The translations under genes and the position numbers were made by a program. From G965222505 sp965222505 (lineage in GTDB: Bacteria > Bacteroidota > Rhodothermia > Rhodothermales > DATKEJ01): a DNA stretch of 64,000 bases. The notes beneath the pieces are model-generated. The model had not been told where the DNA came from, made no database searches, and worked only from the letters and a program-made list of their open reading frames with translations. The stretch's first letter is position 1; each line of letters starts with the position of its first letter. Positions 34,348 to 43,018 of this stretch are shown one piece after another. Where the stretch lies: positions 124,001 to 188,000 of the forward strand of contig OZ244956.1 of the NCBI GenBank assembly GCA_965222505.1, written 5' to 3'.

Positions 34348-35511
34348 TTACCCCTGCCAGAACGCCGGGCTTAGCCCCATCGCCTCCACCTCTGTCTGGA
34401 TCTCTGCTGTGTAGAGCGGATTCATGATGATAACCACATCCGGCTTGTACGTAGCCAGAAATGCAGGCGGCACAATGTGTTGACCCGTACCCGCAACGAA
34501 GCGCCCTTGTTTCCTGGGGTTGACGTCTACGACGTAGGGGATCCACACTTCCAGCGCAAGCAAATTTCCCAGGGTTACCCCTTTCGACCCGCCTCCCCAT
34601 ATCACCGCTTTTTGACCCTGTGCACGGAGTGCCTCCAGCCGTTTTCTCCATGCCTTCAGTTTAGCAGTCATCAAACGGCTGAATGCACCTACCATACGGG
34701 GTATCCCCTCTTCAGTGTTTTGGGGAAGCGGTGTGACATTTGGGGCTGGCCGTGCTTCTATGCTCAAGTATTGATGCCCGAATGCGGGTTCGAGACGTTC
34801 AACCTGGAAACCGGCTTTGGCAAAAGCATACCTGAGCGACCGGGAACCGAAATAGCCGCAATGCTCATAGATCAAATCCCAAATGGCCCCTTCCGCCAGC
34901 ATATAGTCTGCATTGGGTACCTCAAAGTAGACCGGTGTATTGGGCCGTTCGGCAAGGGCTCCCCGAATCATTGACAGGAAACCAACAGGCTGTTCAATAT
35001 GCTCCAGCACGTGCCGGCAACTGATGAGGTCGGCCTGTTGGGCTGCATATTCCGGGCCATAGTAGGCCGTGATGACCTCGAAAGGCAAGGCCGCGTCAGC
35101 GCCCGATGGCACATAGGACGGGTCAAATCCCGTTCCGGTATTGCCGCCGCGTTCGCACAGGAGCCTCAAAAAATCACCCTTTCCACATCCAATATCGATG
35201 ACCTGTTTGCCTTTCAACCCGTGGGTAGCAATCAACTGATCGGCGAGTTCCAGAGCGAACTGTCGAAACCGAGGTGAGAAATCCAGGGCATTTTCATAGG
35301 CAGGGGCATAGGCCAGGAGCCGGGCATCAAAAGTGGCATTAAACAAATGGTGGCAATGGGTGCAAAACTGCAGGGAGAGGTCTCCTCGGGCCGCAGATTT
35401 GGCATCATCCCTGTTCTGATATTGAACGTTACAAAAAACGGGAATCTGGGCGAGTTCCAGTACCGCAATGGTACGGCCCGATCCGCATATCGCGCAATTG
35501 CACTTGGACAT
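34348..35511 (-). CDS. SAM-dependent C-methyltransferase, sugar-type (three-domain)
   Basis: 387 residues from MSKCNCAICGSGRTI; an upstream extension to 35619 is low-complexity and rejected. The N-terminal zinc-binding region (CNCAICGSG, QFCTHCHHLFNATF) is the methyltransferase-type knuckle, the middle is the SAM fold (VIDIGCGKGDFLRLLCERGG, GFDPSYVPSG, CRHVLEHIEQP), and the C-terminal domain (AVIWGGGSKGVTLGNLL, VVDVNPRKQGRFVAGTGQHI) is the third module of NDP-hexose C-methyltransferases of the NovU/TylC3 type. This three-part layout is specific for sugar C-methylation in deoxysugar or lipopolysaccharide synthesis. No other sugar-pathway gene is adjacent, so the substrate is unknown. Confidence 0.85.
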   Translation of the reverse strand: MSKCNCAICGSGRTIAVLELAQIPVFCNVQYQNRDDAKSAARGDLSLQFCTHCHHLFNATFDARLLAYAPAYENALDFSPRFRQFALELADQLIATHGLKGKQVIDIGCGKGDFLRLLCERGGNTGTGFDPSYVPSGADAALPFEVITAYYGPEYAAQQADLISCRHVLEHIEQPVGFLSMIRGALAERPNTPVYFEVPNADYMLAEGAIWDLIYEHCGYFGSRSLRYAFAKAGFQVERLEPAFGHQYLSIEARPAPNVTPLPQNTEEGIPRMVGAFSRLMTAKLKAWRKRLEALRAQGQKAVIWGGGSKGVTLGNLLALEVWIPYVVDVNPRKQGRFVAGTGQHIVPPAFLATYKPDVVIIMNPLYTAEIQTEVEAMGLSPAFWQG

Positions 35512-35639
35512 ATATTGAGTTTTTTTTCGAAGGTTAGCGCTTTCCCATCCTTTTTTCGTCTCATCGGAAGCACCCTTCTGATGAGATAACGGCTTCGAAT
35601 GGTCCTCGGCGTTCAACACCGTTCAAGCACCGGTGTTGA

Positions 35640-35667
35640 CCAAATGGTATATCCCACACCATTTTGG
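35640..35667. promoter_or_regulatory. Imperfect inverted repeat in a divergent promoter region
   Basis: CCAAATGGT and ACCATTTTGG flank a 9-base centre in the 315 bp between the divergent methyltransferase and dioxygenase-like genes. This is the position expected for a regulator site, but no cognate regulator is encoded nearby and the arms differ by one inserted base. Confidence 0.25.
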
Positions 35668-35825
35668 TGCATATAGGTGTAGTGCGATTCGTTAAAACGA
35701 TGTATCCACCAGTACCTTCTAGCTGATGCCTTCAGGCACTTCGGCAATCGAATTTCTACGTATACACCCTAAAAGCCCACTTGCCTCACCGTTAGCAAGT
35801 TGGAAAACAATAAGGCAGAGCCACT

Positions 35826-37469
35826 ATGTATACACGGCCTTATGAACTCTATATATCGCTTGATGAACTAAAAGCAGCCTGGCATCCGGAAACCGACTGG
35901 GTCAATGAAAAAATCATCCGTGCAGGGGGGATGGCACTGGAATTTACGTTCCTCCTCTGCCAATCCCTTGCGCAGGATGAACGCAAAGCCCTCTACAGGG
36001 ATGCCCGAAAGCAAAAACTCTTTAAATGTTTAGCGGAGCAGGTCAACCTCCTGGCCTCCCTCCTGACCCCTATACCCCTGCCGGATTCCATTGCTGCTCA
36101 GGACCCAACAGACACCAACCTGACGGGTATTCCAACCCTTGATCTTAGCTGGCAGCATGACCTCCAGGGGTGGGCTGCACTGTACCATGCGCTACTGGAT
36201 AGATTCCCGTTCGATATCGGCATCGACCAATCTGTGCAATCCCTACTTCCCGGCAAAGGCGCTTCTTCCGCTTCAAATACACGGCCCCGTGTACCTTACA
36301 CGCGATGGGTTAACCCGGCGGCATTGAAAGCTATTTACCATCGGCGTGATTTTAATGCGGAAGACCCTTATTTCTGCACCGTTCATCAGATAACCGAGTG
36401 TTGGTTTGTCTTGGTACTGGACCTGTTGGACAGGGCGTTTGGATATGCTGCCCACCGGGCCTATCCGCTTGCTGCGAAGCAAATGTTATTGGCCAACAAT
36501 ATCCTCGATTATTTAAATGGGCACGTGATGTTGTTGGAGTCGATGGTACTGGCTGATTATCATAAACTGCGGGTTCAGTTGCGGGATGCAAGTGGTGCGC
36601 AGTCCCGCCAGGCCTACGAAGTCATCGGGAAGGCCCAACGCCTGGCGGGCATGCTGGAACAGTATACTGCCGGGGTTGGCCTCCAGCTTTATCACATCCA
36701 GCGCAACCCGGAGCATCATACGGATGTGTACCATTTTGTAGAAGCGCTAGGGAGCCTGGGAAACCACATCTCGACCTTCTTTTTCCGGCATTACAAACTC
36801 GCTTCCCGCGTCCTCGGGATTGAAAGCCTTGGCTCCCTTGGGTACGAGGTACAAGCGCTGGTCAACCGGTTTGCCCAACCGTTCTTCTCCGCTCTGGACG
36901 AAGCGTCTTATATGCATGCTGTGGTTACCAATTTTCAGTATGGCGAAGAGGCCGGTAGATTGGTCAGTCAGATGGAGACTGCCGATGGGATGCCGAACCT
37001 GAATGCCCTGGAATACGAACGCCCTGAACCGCAGGTTGAGGTGGATCCACGCCTGATAAATAAACAGATCAAGCGGTATTTCAAAGCCGTTCGGGAAACG
37101 AACCTGGATGACTGGATCCGGTTATTCGAACCAGACGGATGGATTGTTGACCCCTCCGGGTGCCGCCCCTATACAGGCCACCACGGGCTTAGGATCTTCT
37201 TCCGAAACTTTGTCAAGGTCTTTAGTAACGAGCTCACCCTTGTGGTAAGTGAGAAAGAGGTGGATGCCCAAACCGCAACGGCCCGAGTGCAGTGGACCGT
37301 CCAAGCCGTACACAAAGACATCCCCATCTCGTTCTCGGGTAATGAACTGTTCCAGTTTAATCCAAATGGACGGATCCGGTTTGTACGGGTGTTCCACAAA
37401 CCCGTCGAGATCGCAAAGCAATTTGAAAAAGGGCTCCGGGTATCCGCCAGAGAAGCGCGTTCGGCTTAG
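35826..37469 (+). CDS. Tryptophan-dioxygenase-superfamily protein fused to an NTF2/SnoaL-like domain
   Basis: 547 residues. Residues 1-395 are a divergent member of the tryptophan 2,3-dioxygenase superfamily. The distal-pocket motif HQITECWF is at 187-194 (His187; HQTYELWF in the canonical enzyme at 44209). LESMVLADYHKLRVQLRDAS aligns with LETMTPLDFLEFRDALVPAS, keeping the carboxylate-binding Arg (Arg249). FRHYKLASRVLG aligns with YRHALMALRMIG, keeping the proximal heme His (His322). The GTGGSSG substrate loop is replaced by SLGSLG. Residues about 410-530 are a SnoaL/NTF2-like cone domain (IKRYFKAVRETNLDDWIRLF, NELFQFNPNGRIRFVRVFHKP). Heme binding is therefore likely, but the substrate probably is not tryptophan. 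It is one of two superfamily members in the window. Confidence 0.75.
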   Translation: MYTRPYELYISLDELKAAWHPETDWVNEKIIRAGGMALEFTFLLCQSLAQDERKALYRDARKQKLFKCLAEQVNLLASLLTPIPLPDSIAAQDPTDTNLTGIPTLDLSWQHDLQGWAALYHALLDRFPFDIGIDQSVQSLLPGKGASSASNTRPRVPYTRWVNPAALKAIYHRRDFNAEDPYFCTVHQITECWFVLVLDLLDRAFGYAAHRAYPLAAKQMLLANNILDYLNGHVMLLESMVLADYHKLRVQLRDASGAQSRQAYEVIGKAQRLAGMLEQYTAGVGLQLYHIQRNPEHHTDVYHFVEALGSLGNHISTFFFRHYKLASRVLGIESLGSLGYEVQALVNRFAQPFFSALDEASYMHAVVTNFQYGEEAGRLVSQMETADGMPNLNALEYERPEPQVEVDPRLINKQIKRYFKAVRETNLDDWIRLFEPDGWIVDPSGCRPYTGHHGLRIFFRNFVKVFSNELTLVVSEKEVDAQTATARVQWTVQAVHKDIPISFSGNELFQFNPNGRIRFVRVFHKPVEIAKQFEKGLRVSAREARSA

Positions 37470-40400
37470 TCTGTAAGTACTGACATAGATGTTGGGAAAC
37501 TGACGGTGAATACGGTTCCGGTTTCCTTATCACTCTGCACTTCAATTTTGCCACTCATCAAATCGACCAGCCGCTTCGTGATCGTCAGGCCCAGGCCGCT
37601 GCCTTCGTGCGAGCGGGAAAGCCCGGTCGACTCCTGCCTGAACTCATCGTACAGGTAGTCCAAGAAATCCTGCTCCATGCCGATGCCGGTATCCTCGATC
37701 TGAATCCAAACCGTGTTTTTTTCAGTAGCCACGCGCACCGTTACCCCCCCTCGTTCCGTAAATTTGATGGCATTCCCGATCAGGTTCATGAGCACTCGGC
37801 TGAGCGCCCCCTGATCAATGACGGCCTCAACCGCCCCCCCTTCCTGAAGGCGTATCGTCAATCCTTTCTCTTCGGCCATTGGGGCCAAGATGCCAATGGT
37901 ATCATTGACCTGGTCCACCACGTTAACCTTGGAAGGAGACAGGTTCATGGATTGGCCTTCCAACTGGGCTAAATCCAGTACCGAATTCAGGGTTTCCATC
38001 AATCGCTGCCCACTCTTGTAGATCATCCGCACAAAGTCCAGGTCTTCGTTCTTGACCGATTCAGTCAACAGATCGGCAAACCCGATGATGGCGGTAAGGG
38101 GTGTACGAATTTCGTGGCTCATGTTGGCCAGGAAGGAGGTCTTGAGGCGGTTCATCTCCTCGGCCTCTTCCTTGGCCCCAATGAGTTCGGCCTGATACTG
38201 GGTACGGGCTTTTTCAAGCCGCATTTTATTGAGACTGATGGCAATCAGGTCTGCCACTTCCTTGGCCGTCTCAACCTGTTCGGGCAGAAACTCCAACGTT
38301 TTCCGAGTGGCCACATTAAGCACACCCAACTGTTCATTGTGGACTAAAATGGGTACCGTGAAGACGGACCGGATGCCTTTGGAGAACAGGTGTCTCTCCG
38401 GCTCAGACAATTCCGATTTCAAGGACAAGTTGGGTTCAATAATGGCGTCCTTGATGTCCAGGTTTTTACTAAACATAGACAGGGGCATGTGCGGGAGGCG
38501 ATCAATCGCCAACTCAATATCGGACAGGACGCTTAACGCTTCGGCCTGATCCCTTTCTGGGTCAAACATAAATACGGATGCCCGGTCAAAGGGAATCAGT
38601 TGGCGCAGGTTTTCGAGGGCCAATTTTGCAATCATCTGAGGTGATTTGACCTCTAGCACCTGATGTTGGATGATGTTTAACACCCGAAGGCGCTCGGCCG
38701 ACCGGTGCAACGCCCCCTGAGCATCTTTCCGTTCCGTGATCTCATTGGCCAATCGTTTATTTGTTTGCTCCAACTGGAGGGTCCGTTCCACGACGCGGTG
38801 TTCCAGTTCTGTATTGAGCCTGCGGACTTCCTTCTCCGCATCCTTCCGCACCTGTTCTTGAATCCCCAATTCGATAATCTTTCCAACGCTTTCGGCCATT
38901 AACTCGATGATCTCGCGCTCATAATACGGTTGAAGGTTACGTTCTCGATCGGAGAAAAACAGTAGGGTTCCATAGGATTCTCCCTCAACGAAAAGCGGGG
39001 CAGCCAAATAACTGGTATACCCTAATTCTGCTGAAAGGCGGGAGGCATCATTTGATCGTACCCCTTTTACCGGGGCATTGATGACCGTCTGGCGCGTCCG
39101 GGCAACGCCGGCACCGTACGTCTGGTCTGCAGGAAGAATCCTGCCGGCCTCCACCCTGGGATCGGTGGAGTATTCAATCAGCAACTGGTTTTTATTATCA
39201 TTCAGCTTGGAAATAAACCCGGCAGCCACATCAAACAGTTCACGCCCCGTCTCCAGGTATTGTTGTAGCAGTGCCTCACGGGATTCGTAGGTGCCTGTTC
39301 GGACCTGGTGAAGGGTTTTGAGTTTATCCGAGAATAAACGCAGTTGCTTGGCCTGAAATGCTGCTTCATTTTCCGCCTTTATCCGATCCTGAATTTCCTT
39401 GATCAGATCATTATTGGCGGTTTCAAGCTGTTCGGTGCGTTCCCGTACCCGTTGCTCCAGGTTAGCATTCAGAGATCGTACGGCATCTTCAGCCCGTTTC
39501 CGTTCCGTGATGTTACGATAAACCCACAGGTGCCCCAGGTAAACCTGATCGTTAAAGATCGGGATGTAGTCCCGTTCAAACATGCGGCCATCGGCCAGGG
39601 CCAGTTCTTCGGCAGCAACAACTTCCCTCTTGGCAAGGATCTCATTGACCCGCGCTACGAACCGTTCAGGTTCGGCGAAGAGCATTTTTGAGTCTTCAGC
39701 CGCCGTGGAGCAGTCAGTGCCAATGAGTTGGTCCGGCGAGACCGGTACGCTAAAGAGGGTACAAAACGCGTCGTTGGTGAGGGCAATTTGGCGGTTCTCA
39801 TCTTCCAGCAATACGGCTGAATAGAGGTTCTTGATAAGGGAAGCAAAGCGCAGCCGGGTATCTTTCAGGTCCAGGTTAGCGGACTGTTTTTCGGCCCGCA
39901 CCTGATCCAGGTCTTCCTCAACTGTGTCCAGTTGTTGGGTTACATCGACCAATTTGGATTCGGCGCGCCGGTACAATTCCTGCATGCGGTTCAGGCTCTC
40001 CCGATACGCATCCGTATCGCGCCCCCGCTGGATTCGTATAGACACCGCCTGCGCCAACCAGGTTATCCATTCACGATCCCGGGTCGTGAAAGTTGTTCGT
40101 TCCGTATCGGCAAAAAAGCCAACCATACCGTAATGCTGATGCCCCAAATGGATCGGAGCCAGCAAGCAAGATTTGAAAGGTACCGAAAGATCCCGGCCTT
40201 CCACCATCTTGGAGATGGAAACTAAGTCAGGGCAAGCAATAACCTTGAGATACCGACCTATATGGGTCGATATCGGCCTGATGGATGCCTCAATTCGGGA
40301 ATCCTCTTGCGGAAAAAAGCTGAGGACCTCCGGCTCAGGCACCCCTGTGATAAACCTGGAGATCACCCCAAAGTCCATTTCCAGATGTGCTGAGCCCAGA

Positions 40401-41365
40401 CGCAGGTAGGCCTGGAAGTCTTGTACAAGGTCCAGCGGGGGTTGCGCTGCAAGAGTCAATAATTCTCTCACCCCATCGACCGGAATATTCGTTTCGACCG
40501 GAATATTCGTTTCGACCGGAATATTCGTTTCGACCGGAATATTCGTTTCGACCGGAATATTCGTTTCGACCGGAATATTCGTTTCGACCGGAATATTCGT
40601 TTCGACCGGAATATTCGTTTCGACCGGAATATTCGTTTCCTGTGCCTTCAGATCCGTTGCCATGTCTTCTGTGACCGGCAACGGGCCATTCGATTCAAAA
40701 TCGAAGGAAAGGTCCGTTTCTTTATCCGTTAGCCGTGGCATAAGTTCAGACGGGAATACGGAGACTGTTGGGGGTTCTGTTTCATCCGAGACGAATGGAT
40801 TGGCGTACTCGGGTTCAACATTGATCCATTCCGGTTCGGCGGGTGGATCATCAAACGGGGTTGATGCGGATATTTCGGGTTCTTGATGTAACCGCCGTCG
40901 TTCAATATCCTGGGTTGTAAATTCTATGAGCGCGAGGAGGGCTCGGTTTTGATGCGGTTGGGTATGTACCGGATCAGCATATAGCAGACAAACCCGACCG
41001 ATCATCGTATCGTTGGCAGAGATCAGCGGAATACCGACGTAATGCCGAAACGTCTTGCCTCCTATAACAAATGGCAATCCAGTCGGTTCTTCTATGGAAT
41101 CTGACAACGATTTTTCGACCCGCTCCCGATCCGTAACCGGGTGCAACGAGAAGAAAGGACCAGGGTCGATAGCCCCGTCCTCGAAACCCCAGGTGGCATT
41201 CACTTCCCATGACAAACCGGACAACAGGATGCAAACCCCATCGGCATCGGTTGTACGAGCGATGGCTCTGCAATACTGTGCCAGACGGGTATTTAATGTG
41301 TGCGAAGCTGGGGACGTGGCTCCAGATTGCGTTCGAATATGCCCTGACGACACCATGCCGGACAT
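37466..41365 (-). CDS. Multi-GAF/PAS sensor histidine kinase with repeat linker
   Basis: 1299 residues, apparently soluble (no membrane segment). Approximate order: GAF 1 (25-160); an acidic proline-rich linker (165-310) containing nine ETNIPV units at 243-296; GAF 2 (310-455); coiled coil (460-505); PAS (505-625); coiled coil; GAF 3 (680-840); coiled coil; GAF 4 (890-1050). The kinase core is FLANMSHEIRTPLTAIIGFAD with phospho-acceptor His1084, and an ATPase domain with N box NLIGNAIKF, G1 DTGIGM and G2 GSGLGLTITKRL. No receiver or output domain is present, and no response regulator is encoded nearby, so it is an orphan kinase. The long GAF stack suggests sensing of small molecules, light or redox. 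Its stop overlaps the dioxygenase-like gene's by 3 bp on opposite strands. Confidence 0.93.
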   Translation of the reverse strand: MSGMVSSGHIRTQSGATSPASHTLNTRLAQYCRAIARTTDADGVCILLSGLSWEVNATWGFEDGAIDPGPFFSLHPVTDRERVEKSLSDSIEEPTGLPFVIGGKTFRHYVGIPLISANDTMIGRVCLLYADPVHTQPHQNRALLALIEFTTQDIERRRLHQEPEISASTPFDDPPAEPEWINVEPEYANPFVSDETEPPTVSVFPSELMPRLTDKETDLSFDFESNGPLPVTEDMATDLKAQETNIPVETNIPVETNIPVETNIPVETNIPVETNIPVETNIPVETNIPVETNIPVDGVRELLTLAAQPPLDLVQDFQAYLRLGSAHLEMDFGVISRFITGVPEPEVLSFFPQEDSRIEASIRPISTHIGRYLKVIACPDLVSISKMVEGRDLSVPFKSCLLAPIHLGHQHYGMVGFFADTERTTFTTRDREWITWLAQAVSIRIQRGRDTDAYRESLNRMQELYRRAESKLVDVTQQLDTVEEDLDQVRAEKQSANLDLKDTRLRFASLIKNLYSAVLLEDENRQIALTNDAFCTLFSVPVSPDQLIGTDCSTAAEDSKMLFAEPERFVARVNEILAKREVVAAEELALADGRMFERDYIPIFNDQVYLGHLWVYRNITERKRAEDAVRSLNANLEQRVRERTEQLETANNDLIKEIQDRIKAENEAAFQAKQLRLFSDKLKTLHQVRTGTYESREALLQQYLETGRELFDVAAGFISKLNDNKNQLLIEYSTDPRVEAGRILPADQTYGAGVARTRQTVINAPVKGVRSNDASRLSAELGYTSYLAAPLFVEGESYGTLLFFSDRERNLQPYYEREIIELMAESVGKIIELGIQEQVRKDAEKEVRRLNTELEHRVVERTLQLEQTNKRLANEITERKDAQGALHRSAERLRVLNIIQHQVLEVKSPQMIAKLALENLRQLIPFDRASVFMFDPERDQAEALSVLSDIELAIDRLPHMPLSMFSKNLDIKDAIIEPNLSLKSELSEPERHLFSKGIRSVFTVPILVHNEQLGVLNVATRKTLEFLPEQVETAKEVADLIAISLNKMRLEKARTQYQAELIGAKEEAEEMNRLKTSFLANMSHEIRTPLTAIIGFADLLTESVKNEDLDFVRMIYKSGQRLMETLNSVLDLAQLEGQSMNLSPSKVNVVDQVNDTIGILAPMAEEKGLTIRLQEGGAVEAVIDQGALSRVLMNLIGNAIKFTERGGVTVRVATEKNTVWIQIEDTGIGMEQDFLDYLYDEFRQESTGLSRSHEGSGLGLTITKRLVDLMSGKIEVQSDKETGTVFTVSFPTSMSVLTD
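40478..40639. repeat. Perfect 9 x 18 bp in-frame tandem repeat within the kinase gene
   Basis: Nine identical copies of an 18 bp unit (plus-strand GACCGGAATATTCGTTTC; minus-strand coding ETNIPV) run from 40478 to 40639 without a single difference. Exact identity points to recent slippage or recombinational expansion. Copy-number change alters only the linker length between GAF 1 and GAF 2, always in frame. Confidence 0.97.
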
Positions 41366-41950
41366 GTTGCCTCCTTGTTCTTTTCGGATACGGCCTCAGT
41401 ATCCGTTGTGGGTACGACTTCCTTGCCAGGAAATGGTACACTTGATGCCTTCCTTTATCCAAATATACAATTTTTTTAGTTTTCTTCCACTTTTTTCATG
41501 CCTCAATACATCAAACTCTTCTATGTATGGATGCTCAATGAATGTAATAAGCGCATCCGCGCCGTCGCTCGCCGGTGGTTAGTGGTTCGTTATGACGCTG
41601 AAAAAGGCGTATGACTAGGCCGTGTTGACCATTAGATCAACAGGCGGTTTTGAGGTCGTTAGGGCCGTGGATCGGCCCAGGCCCAATCAAGGCGCATTTT
41701 GACTGCAAGGCCCCCGATCCATCATCGGGGATCGCATTTCAGGAGAAATGCAACGCAGAGTGGGCCAAGAGGGCCGGTTATCGGCCCGAAACGGGCCGAT
41801 AACGAGGTTTACGCTTAATTGTCAACACGGCCTAACCACCAGCTCGCGCCCCGGCGACCGCTCGAAGCCATAGGCCTTGTTCGCGTGCGTACCACGAACA
41901 GAGTTGGCGTATTATGTGCAACCCCTGCGCCATGCACCATGAGGGTGTTT
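41366..41950. other. Non-coding gap holding the kinase promoter and the second mobile-element copy
   Basis: 41366-41615 is the upstream region of the sensor kinase, with an A+T-rich stretch around 41455-41500 that is the best promoter candidate. 41616-41834 is copy 2 of the inverted-repeat element. 41835-41950 is a 116 bp spacer after the minus-strand repeat-protein gene; it has a short protein-like minus frame (VRGTHANKAYGFERSPGREL) ending in the element, too short to identify, and possibly the relic of an interrupted gene. Confidence 0.5.
41616..41834. mobile_element. MITE-like 219 bp inverted-repeat element, copy 2
   Basis: The same 219 bp element as at 8670-8888, in the same orientation, with four substitutions. 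Termini are the inverted TAGGCCGTGTTGAC ends with TA at both borders. In this copy the internal hairpin is a perfect 12 bp stem (41777-41788 with 41792-41803, loop AAA), whereas copy 1 has three mismatches in its right arm, so copy 2 is closer to the ancestral form. It lies between two genes and disrupts no recognised frame. Confidence 0.88.
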
Positions 41951-42844
41951 CTACTGCGCCCGTAATTCCTGGAGGATATCCTCCATCACGCTCTGGTAGC
42001 GACGGTCTCTGGAATGGTTCTTCCACCCCTTGCGTTGGTACATCACCTCGTCGATGTCCATGCCGTCATATTTCCCTTCGCGTACTTCCCGGACGAACTT
42101 GCGGTCGATTTCCATTTGCTTCATGGCGATAACCCGTACCGCCGTGAAGTTGCTGAGGCCATAGCCTTCCATCTCTTCCAGAAAATCCTGATCCACCTTG
42201 AAGATGCGTAAGCCGATGGCCTCATCCGGGGTGAGGTTGGCAAAACCCAGGTCTTCCATATCTGCCAGAAAGGCGGTGTTGATTTTGTGGACCCTGAAGG
42301 CAATCGCATCATCAGGTGACAGGTCAAAACCTGCTTCTTGCATCTTCCGAATGTAATCCGCAGAAACCTTGTGGATGCGAAACGCGATCAGTTGATCGGC
42401 ATCCAGGGATTCAAACCCAACTCCTTGCATCTCTTTGATAAAGCCGGGTCGTACGCCATGAATCCTGAAAGCGACCAGTTCGTCTGCATCCAGCCCGGTG
42501 ACACCGAGCTTCTGCATCCCAGCCAGGTCAGAAGGCCGCACACGGTGAATCTTGAACGCCACCAACTGATCGGCATCCAACCCCTCTATCCCCAGGGCTT
42601 GTAATGCTTTGATATAACCGGGGCGGATGCCGTGGATCTTGAACGCAATGGCTTGCTCCGGTGTCAGGTCATCCAATCCTAACGCTTGCAAAGCTTCCAC
42701 ATAGGATGACGTAACCTTGTGGATACGCATTGCATCCCGCTGATCTTGGGTTGGAGCCTGTTGAAACGACTGGGCCGATGCATCCTGTGTTGCAAAACCA
42801 ATACAGAAAACAAACACGGCGGCGAGAGCATTGAGAAAACGCAT
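41951..42844 (-). CDS. Secreted protein made of 29-residue IHxVxPxY repeats
   Basis: About 297 residues from MRFLNALAAVFVFCIG (signal peptide ending ASAQ). Residues about 38-250 are seven consecutive 29-residue units of the form I-H-x-V-x-P-x-[YF]-I-x-x-[ML]-x-x-[LA]-G-[FIL]-x-x-L-x-x-[DE]-x-x-[IV]-A-[FL]-[KR], for example IHGIRPGYIKALQALGIEG followed by LDADQLVAFK. Each unit looks like two short helices, giving a solenoid. I recall similar HGVTPEFI-type repeats in the extracellular parts of BlaR1/M56-like proteins and in solo secreted proteins of Acidobacteria and FCB bacteria, but know of no characterised function. A basic C-terminal region (QRKGWKNHSRDRRYQSVMED) follows. Monocistronic. Confidence 0.75.
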   Translation of the reverse strand: MRFLNALAAVFVFCIGFATQDASAQSFQQAPTQDQRDAMRIHKVTSSYVEALQALGLDDLTPEQAIAFKIHGIRPGYIKALQALGIEGLDADQLVAFKIHRVRPSDLAGMQKLGVTGLDADELVAFRIHGVRPGFIKEMQGVGFESLDADQLIAFRIHKVSADYIRKMQEAGFDLSPDDAIAFRVHKINTAFLADMEDLGFANLTPDEAIGLRIFKVDQDFLEEMEGYGLSNFTAVRVIAMKQMEIDRKFVREVREGKYDGMDIDEVMYQRKGWKNHSRDRRYQSVMEDILQELRAQ

Positions 42845-43018
42845 AGATCTAAAGATTTGGTGGTGCACCCGGAAAATGTGCTAAAATTTTAGCAATGTGA
42901 CGCGTGTTTGACCTCAAGAGTTACGTTTTCTCCCAATTATTTTTGATTTTTGTTGACGATGCGCCCTGGTTTTGCCATATAAACGCAGATCGTCCCTCTC
43001 TAAGCACTTAGCCCACTT

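Noticed and set aside
40478..40639. CRISPR array
   Set aside because: The nine 18 bp units are contiguous with no spacers and stay in frame with the kinase.
40387..40674. Short plus-strand frame coding a repetitive FRPEYS peptide
   Set aside because: It is the reverse reading of the 18 bp tandem repeat within the sensor kinase gene.
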